This document shows, piece by piece, positions 57,645 through 64,000 of a stretch of 64,000 nucleotides of DNA. The DNA is taken from the NCBI RefSeq assembly GCF_020921035.1, contig NC_063157.1:24755015-24819014 (forward strand). Direction: 5' to 3'. The translations under genes and the position numbers were made by a program. The stretch is from Rhodamnia argentea (taxonomy: Eukaryota > Streptophyta > Magnoliopsida > Myrtales > Myrtaceae). The notes under the pieces were generated by a model. The model ran no database searches. It worked only from the letters and a program-made list of their open reading frames with translations, and had not been told where the DNA came from. The first letter of the stretch is position 1. Each line of letters begins with the position of its first letter.

Positions 57645-60600
57645 TCACTTAGCACTGGCAAGCTGGGTGCGGAGGAGCTTGGCAGCAGCAACCATGTTGC
57701 TAAGAGCAGGTTTTACTTCAGAATATTTGCGGGTCTTGAGGCCACAATCAGGGTTGACCCAAAGAATGTTGCTCTCGAGGACCGCAAGCATCTTGTTAAT
57801 TCTATCAGCAATTTCTTCTGAGGATGGAATTCTGGGCGAGTGGATATCATAGACACCAGGACCAATACCAGCACCATATTTCACTCCTTCACGGAAAACT
57901 GAGAGCAGCTTCTCATCTGATCTGGAGTTCTCAATGGTGATCACATCAGCGTCCATGTTGATTATCGAGTGGATGATGTCATTGAAATTTGAATAGCACA
58001 TGTGAGTATGGATCTGCAGAACAAATCAGATTAGCTGTTCAGAACTGAAGGGAATCACTATCTTTTTCATTAAAGCATAAGACGGGAACTAAAAGCTTGA
58101 TTCACTCCATATTTCCTTAGCACAAGTCTATACAAATAATAACCAATAAGAAGACAACAAGATAATGACATTCTTCACTCTGACATTAAATGATCTCGAT
58201 TGTAAAGAAATCTACTAATCAGTTCAGCAGTTATTCCCAAATCTACAGATGGATTTTGAACCTTTTTGAAGTGGTAGAAAATTCAGTCACCAATTAAATA
58301 GAACTGAAGAAATATTCCTAAGCTCTCATTCATCTCAAGAAAGGAAGAATGAGTGGGATCACTGTAATTAACCTTCTGGGTTCTGTCATCAGATACCAAG
58401 AAAGGAATGGAAAGTTACCTGGGTAGTATCTTTAACACCACAATTAGTGATCCTGAATGAGTGGACAGCCCAGTCAAGATAGGAAGCCTGCTCAGCCTTC
58501 CTAAGAGGCAAACCCTCTCTTAAAGCAGCCTCGTCGATTTGAATAACAGTCACACCAGCTTTCTCAAGATCCTCAACTTCATCCTTAATAGCCAGAGCAA
58601 TTTGATAGCAGGTTTCAGATCTGCAAGAGCCAGGTATCTTTAAGCAAAAAAGGAAACAAGAAGAGAGGCCCACTAATTAGCGGGTTGAAAAAAAATTTTG
58701 CTTTCTTTCTTTCCTCTGCTCTCCTCTCCTCATCCTTTTGTTTACCTTGGTTGGTCATTTCTTACAAAAGACCAGTTCAGAATGGTAACAGGACCAGTGA
58801 GCATTCCCTTCATAGGACATTTTGTCATGCTCTGAGCCGTTGAAGACCAGAAGACTGTCATAGCCTTGGGGCGGCTGACATCACCATAGATAATAGGCGG
58901 TTTAACACATCGTGACCCGTAAGATTGTACCCACCCATTGACAGTGAAAGCAAAACCAGACAATTGCTCACCAAAGTACTCGACCATATCATTCCTCTGC
59001 ATCAGCAAGATCCATGGAAGAACAGCAAGGAAACTTGTAAGCTTTCTTTCAAAAACGATTATTTCTACATAAATGGGCTTAGAATGTCCAGATTATACGA
59101 AACCTCACCTCAGGCTCTCCATGAACCAAAACATCAATGTCAAGCTCTTCCTGAAGCTTGACGACTTTGCTAATCTCCTCCTTGATGGCCTTGACATAAT
59201 CATCCTCAGAAATCCTAACATTCCAAGAAATGTACATCTTATAAATCAGACAGATTCAGGACTTAAAGTGAAAATCGCCCTCGACAGAACCATAATTGGC
59301 ACCGAAGAAAATTGCTTACTTTTTGGCCTTGTATTCCCTGCGTACTTTTCTAAGCTCCATTGTCTGAGGGAATGATCCAATGGTGGTGGTGGGAAGAATT
59401 GGAAGGTTCAATTTCTTCTGCTGAGCATCTAGCCTGGCACTGACATTTGTGGCCCGGCGGTGATCAGAACCCTTTAGAGCAGCAGCCTAAGAAATACCTT
59501 ACCATGAATTAATGGGAACGGTCACACTGGCCTTTCAGAATCTGAGACTGTAAAATAGTTGGGTCAAATTACTCACAGCCATTTGGACAGCCTCATTTGT
59601 CACCCTTGGGGAGGACTTTCTCGAAGCTTGGGTGGCAGCATTAGACGAGAAAACAGTCTGGAGATGCTCAGAAAACAACAAGGAAAGTGAGCTTCTGATA
59701 ATGTGCCCCAACTTATCAAAACTGAAAGATTAAAAATCTTGAAACAAAGGACAGAGCACAGACAGCAGGGCCGTTGCTTGGAATGAAGGAATGGTCAAAG
59801 TTTATCACGTAACAACTTAAATATATTTCAGTCCTATATTGCCGACAAGTACATAACATCATATATGTCCTTCCTTTTTGAAAATTAATCAATTTGAAAA
59901 GAAAATCAAATGCTCATAAACAAACTCAACATCTCTCAGTACCTCATCCTTAAGTCCAAATAATGCCTGTGCCAAAGCATTTACTTCAACAACTTTTTGT
60001 GCAGCAAATGCGAGCCATGACTTGATCTCTTTATCCAATTTCGTTTCATTTACTAGGTCCACAGCAGTGTGAAGAAGAGAACAGGATGTTGAAACAATGA
60101 CCTTATCTGACAAAGGTTACACACAAAGCCTTAGTCACTTTGCGAATAGATTTCAAGTTCAAGCAAAATTCTATGACTGTGCTGGCATATTTACATACCT
60201 TTTCCAACGACGCCCTCAAGAGCTTGCAGGGTTTTGAGAGATGAATCCAGATCATTAGCCCAAATGTTTCTTCCATCTACTACTCCAGCAAAAAGATATT
60301 TGCCAGAAGGAAATCCACCTTTAACCAAATCAAGGGTCTTTGTTCCACGAACTAGGTCAAACCCAAAGCCTGCAACGCCTTTCAAAGAGGTGAGTGTCTT
60401 GTATGCCTCTGCAGGCACGTCGGCAAAGTATGTCTCAATGAGAATACTCAGGCCAGACAGGGCTGACTCTAGCTCGGAGTAGGCATGAGTAAATGCTTGG
60501 AGTTGGTGAGAATCGAGATCCGTCACAAGAGTTGGCTCATCAAACTGTATCCAGGTGGCACCCGCTGCCTTCAGTTCAGCAACAACCTCCCTGCAAAGAC

Positions 60601-61447
60601 AAAATTAGTTGGGGTGGGGCGATGTCAGAAAATTCACTATCAACGAACCATTGGTTAGGCAACTATTTCATAAAGGCTCAGCCCCTACTTGTAGATTGGA
60701 AGAATCTTTCCAACAAGGGAGAGAAGAGAAAAGGATTTCTCAACACCCTTAGCAGGTTTTGAAAGCAACAAGTAAGACACAGGGCCAACAAGGACTGGAA
60801 CTGTATCAACTCCAAGCTGCATCAGAGAGAAATTTAAGAGCTTCAGGAGGGGGGGTGTGGTGGGGGATTTGTTGAACAAAGTGATAAACTGATTTCTTAT
60901 ACTTACAGCTCTGGCCTCCTTGAACTCATCGACTGCCTTATGAGATGCATAAGAGAACTTAACATCTGGTCCTAGCTCAGGGACAATATAGTGGCTGTAA
61001 ATAACAAATCAAGAACATTATAACGACTCCACAGGCACAGCAACCTGAGAGTAAGAATATACTGGTAGTATGGTCACAACGTGAACAGAGAACTCACTAG
61101 TTGGTGTCAAACCACTTGGTCATTTCCATAGCTGGCACAGAGGAATTACCCCTAGCCATGGAGAAGTAGGTGTCAAATCCAATCTCACCCCCATTCCAAC
61201 CATATCTGGGAGGAACAGCACCAAGCATAGCTGTGGTATCTAACACCTGATCGTAGTAAGAGAAAGTATTGCTGGGAATGTATTTAATTCCTGCAGTAGC
61301 CATCCGCTTCCAGATTGATGCCCTCAGGTCAGCGGCCACCTTCTGCAACTCGTCAGCATTGCTCTTCCCATCCCAGAAAGATTCCAGCGCGAATTTGAGC
61401 TCTCTCTTGGGCCCCATGCGAGGATAGCCAACGATGTGGGACGCCAT
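57645..61447 (-). CDS. METE: Cobalamin-independent methionine synthase (5-methyltetrahydropteroyltriglutamate-homocysteine methyltransferase)
   Basis: Transfers the methyl group of methyl-tetrahydrofolate polyglutamate to homocysteine, making methionine for protein synthesis and the S-adenosylmethionine cycle. Eleven coding exons: 61098-61447, 60907-60994, 60689-60816, 60199-60590, 59943-60106, 59577-59657, 59320-59486, 59109-59214, 58746-58996, 58419-58620 and 57645-58013. They give exactly 765 residues, the usual length of cytosolic plant MetE. The protein starts [20 protein letters not shown] with no transit peptide, so it is cytosolic. Zinc/homocysteine ligands are all present in the last exon and at the expected numbers: His647, Cys649, Glu671, Cys733. 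Other landmarks are [37 protein letters not shown] and [15 protein letters not shown]. No irregular splice site or defect was seen. Confidence 0.97.
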
Positions 61448-61453
61448 AGCCCT

Positions 61454-62183
61454 GTTTCATAACATTCCGCAGATAATCATTTCCATGAAGAAGCATAATC
61501 GAAAAGGTGGATGCACCAAGCTACAATCAACCACTTAGAAGAATCAATAAAGAGATGTCACACAATCATACATATTGAAATAAGTGTGAATTTATCTATC
61601 TAGCCTCCCATCAAGTTGCATAACAACGTGACATCCTCCCAAAGTAGAAAGAAACTCAAGGTTAATCCTCAGTGAAATTATGGTAAACACCTTGTCTCGG
61701 CATCCTGCGTGGGAGACGGAGATTAAATACAAATTATCAGAACGTCGACCTGACTTCCGTTTCAATCCTCTTATTCGGGAGCACGTTGACGAGCTCAGAA
61801 TTATAACCAAAAATGACCAAATGAAACTAAAACTTCCAAAACGAAAGCTCGAACAAAGACTCAAACGGGGAGACTCATCCATCCAGCGCATTCGCATCCA
61901 GCACGAATGCAACGATCTACTCCTTCAGGCTTCAGCTACTCTTTATCCATCAAACACTCAAACGACCAAAAAAAAAACCGCCAATAAGCCCCTCAAGCAC
62001 CGCAACTTCGGATCCTTTTAAAGCCTATCGGAGCCAAACGCGTCGAGGACAAACTCACTTCAACCGCCTCTCGTCTTCTCCCTCGTCGGAACGACTCGAC
62101 CTCGCCGATCAGATCCATCGGAGAGCAAACCACTAGCGACTCCATCGCAGACACAGAACCGGATAGCGAGAAGCGAAGGCGTA
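61454..62183 (-). other. Leader (5' UTR) intron of methionine synthase (inferred)
   Basis: On the minus strand a good donor (CGTCAG|GTACGCC) is at 62183 and a good acceptor (TGAAACAG) ends at 61454, six bases before the ATG. The roughly 730-nt leader intron is inferred and needs cDNA. Confidence 0.55.
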
Positions 62184-62335
62184 CCTGACGGGAGCTGAAC
62201 GGAGAGCGAAGCGGAGAGCCGAGAGACGGCGATGGCGAGCGCGGGCGGGAGAGTGACGCGTATGGAGAAAGTCAACTGAAACGAGCCGGAGCGAAGAAAT
62301 GGACGACGCGCGCGGGTGGACAGAGACTTGGCCCA

Positions 62336-62346
62336 TCTATTTATAA
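62336..62346 (-). promoter_or_regulatory. TATA box of methionine synthase
   Basis: On the minus strand, GGTTATAAATAGATGG is a near-perfect plant TATA box. It lies about 150 bases upstream of the inferred leader donor. Confidence 0.65.
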
Positions 62347-62349
62347 CCG

Positions 62350-64000
62350 CTGCGCAAATCCGCAGGTCTTCTTCCTCTGGCTCGGATCCGAATCCGATTG
62401 TGGTGGTTGGATTTCCTCTCTCGGGTGTGTTTTTTTTTCCAAAGCATTAATTAGTTTAGTTGTTCATTTTTGGCTTTTGGTGATTTCTTGCCTTTCCTTT
62501 TTTTTTTTTAAGTAGTGTATGTACTTCTAATTTCTTAATCGGAAAAAGTAAAATGTCTCGAAACTCGATTCTCGAGAATGAGAATCCAATTCGTGTACAA
62601 TCTCTTGAGATCCGTTCGGATGAAAGCAAGGCGACATGAACCCTCAAATCTCGACACATGTGATATGCTTATGATTGGATTTGGGCTGGCCCGAGTCGGC
62701 TTGAAAATTGATCTAATCGTGACATAATGAATACATATTGCTACCGTGATGATATTTGGAAAGTACTGTATCTTTCTAAGGAACGAATTTTGGCACTGTA
62801 TCTTTCTAAGGAACGAATTTTGACGTGGTGGGTAAAGGCGTGAACGGTGTGGCGTGAAATGGTGCCTTGAGGTGGCGGGCTAGGGTGGTGTTCACTGTGG
62901 GTGCTTGGTCGATTTTGGGTAATTCCCAAGAGCGTCGCTTCGGTTCTCGATTTCATGAAATTAGAACCGATTATGGACGGTCCGGTTCATTATTTCAAGA
63001 TGGAAATCGGACCGCCTGGATCGCTCGGACTGGACCAACCGTGAGGGGGATTTATTTTGAATAATATATTTCTGTTTTTAACCAAGGAAAAGGGCGCAGC
63101 CAAGGAGGTCTTCACGACTCCAAAGGGGTGAGCAGAAAGGAAAAAGCACAACAAAAATGAAGAAAAGGACAAAAGTATGATACTTTTGTCGGAGAGAGAG
63201 AGAGTCGACAACGTCGGCCACCACCGCTGTGAGATAACTCTCTCTAAGGAACTCGGCAAAATAGCCTCGTAATTGAAGAACTCAACTTTCAACAAACTCG
63301 CCGCGCCTCACCATTAATCCGCGACACTCTGTCACGATGTCTCTCCGGCAATGAGTCCTACCGTAGTTCGTTGCTCATCTCCTGACTCCACACGACGATC
63401 ATCCAGCTGCGCCTCACAATCCGTCTATGCTCCATTGTGATTACTATTCTGGCGAATCTTTGATATGCTGCCAGATGCCCTTGTTGATCCTTGTTCGCCA
63501 TCGGTCCTTCCTTCACAATTTTTAGAGTTCACTTACCGTCGCTCGCTGCCCCGTGATCTTAGCTGTCTATTTTTTTTTTTTTTTGTCAACTCGGTGGTCC
63601 TTGCTATCCAAGCGTCATGACCTTTGACTTTCCTGTCAGACTGACTAGTGTGGATCGGGATTCAAAGTGTCATCACCGTTTCCAAGGATCAAGTCATTCG
63701 ATTCTCGATTTTAGAACCCGAAACTGTTCCTTCTGATTCAGTTTCTGATTCTTAAGTGGGATCGAAACAAATTGATAACCGATCACCCTTAGAAGAGACC
63801 GGAGAGGTGACGAGATGGTGGCCGGGGGCTGTGGGCGAGCATGTTAGCAATTGGTGATGATGGTATTTGCAATTATCTTGAAAAAAAAAATTAGATCATC
63901 GATTGTGACAATGGTATTGGAACGCAGATAGGCCACTCTTAATTGGACAAAAGCTGTTTTACAATTCACTCAAAACATAAGGTATGTATATTAATCAGTG
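62350..64000. other. Non-coding end of window
   Basis: No gene recognised. Holds a 30-bp tandem pair (62765-62794 and 62795-62823, CTGTATCTTTCTAAGGAACG...). Two GGTTCTCGATTT-rich patches (about 62940-63050 and 63690-63780) look like a dispersed repeat, and there is a short GA run near 63194. Confidence 0.5.

Overview
This is nuclear DNA from a flowering plant, almost certainly a core eudicot. The genes are split by many AT-rich introns with GT..AG borders. All seven recognised products are plant proteins, and the spaces between genes hold short terminal-inverted-repeat (TIR) elements plus one tRNA-derived SINE. I cannot name the species from sequence alone.

Layout, left to right. (1) The kinase end of a TOUSLED-like protein kinase (+, 1-2332, cut by the window edge). 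(2) A two-exon gene resembling CRR42, a chloroplast NDH-complex assembly factor (+, 4557-5184). (3) A TE-rich gap. (4) A 28-coding-exon gene for the cohesin subunit SMC3 (+, 8849-23134). (5) Three same-strand GH3 beta-glucosidase / beta-D-glucan exohydrolase genes (-, 24133-26797, 28055-31564, 39374-42514). The second and third are separated by about 7.8 kb of nested repeats. (6) A ten-exon molybdenum aldehyde oxidase gene (-, 44734-51997). (7) A repeat block with tandem duplications, a TIR element and the SINE (52200-55400). (8) An RTM2-like alpha-crystallin/HSP20-domain protein with a membrane tail (+, 56010-57185). (9) Cobalamin-independent methionine synthase (-, 57645-61447), with a leader intron and a TATA box. 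The rest, to 64000, is non-coding.

These are not an operon, and the genes serve separate cell functions: chromatin-linked kinase signalling, chloroplast NDH assembly, sister-chromatid cohesion, cell-wall glucan or glycoside hydrolysis, aldehyde oxidation for hormone synthesis, phloem or stress-related small-HSP-like function, and the methyl cycle. The clear functional cluster is the GH3 array. Its three members have the same exon sizes, but the first lacks one intron that the other two keep.

I did not find a new multi-gene system. The observations most worth following are: a ~740-bp inverted repeat between GH3 copies that could give a long hairpin RNA; a family of nested-palindrome elements present three times; a SINE with an 18-bp target-site duplication inside a segmental duplication; three GC-AG introns in three genes; and a possible 24-nt alternative donor in SMC3. 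Exon borders were placed by hand from reading frame, splice consensus and remembered family conservation. The total coding lengths close in frame for every gene.
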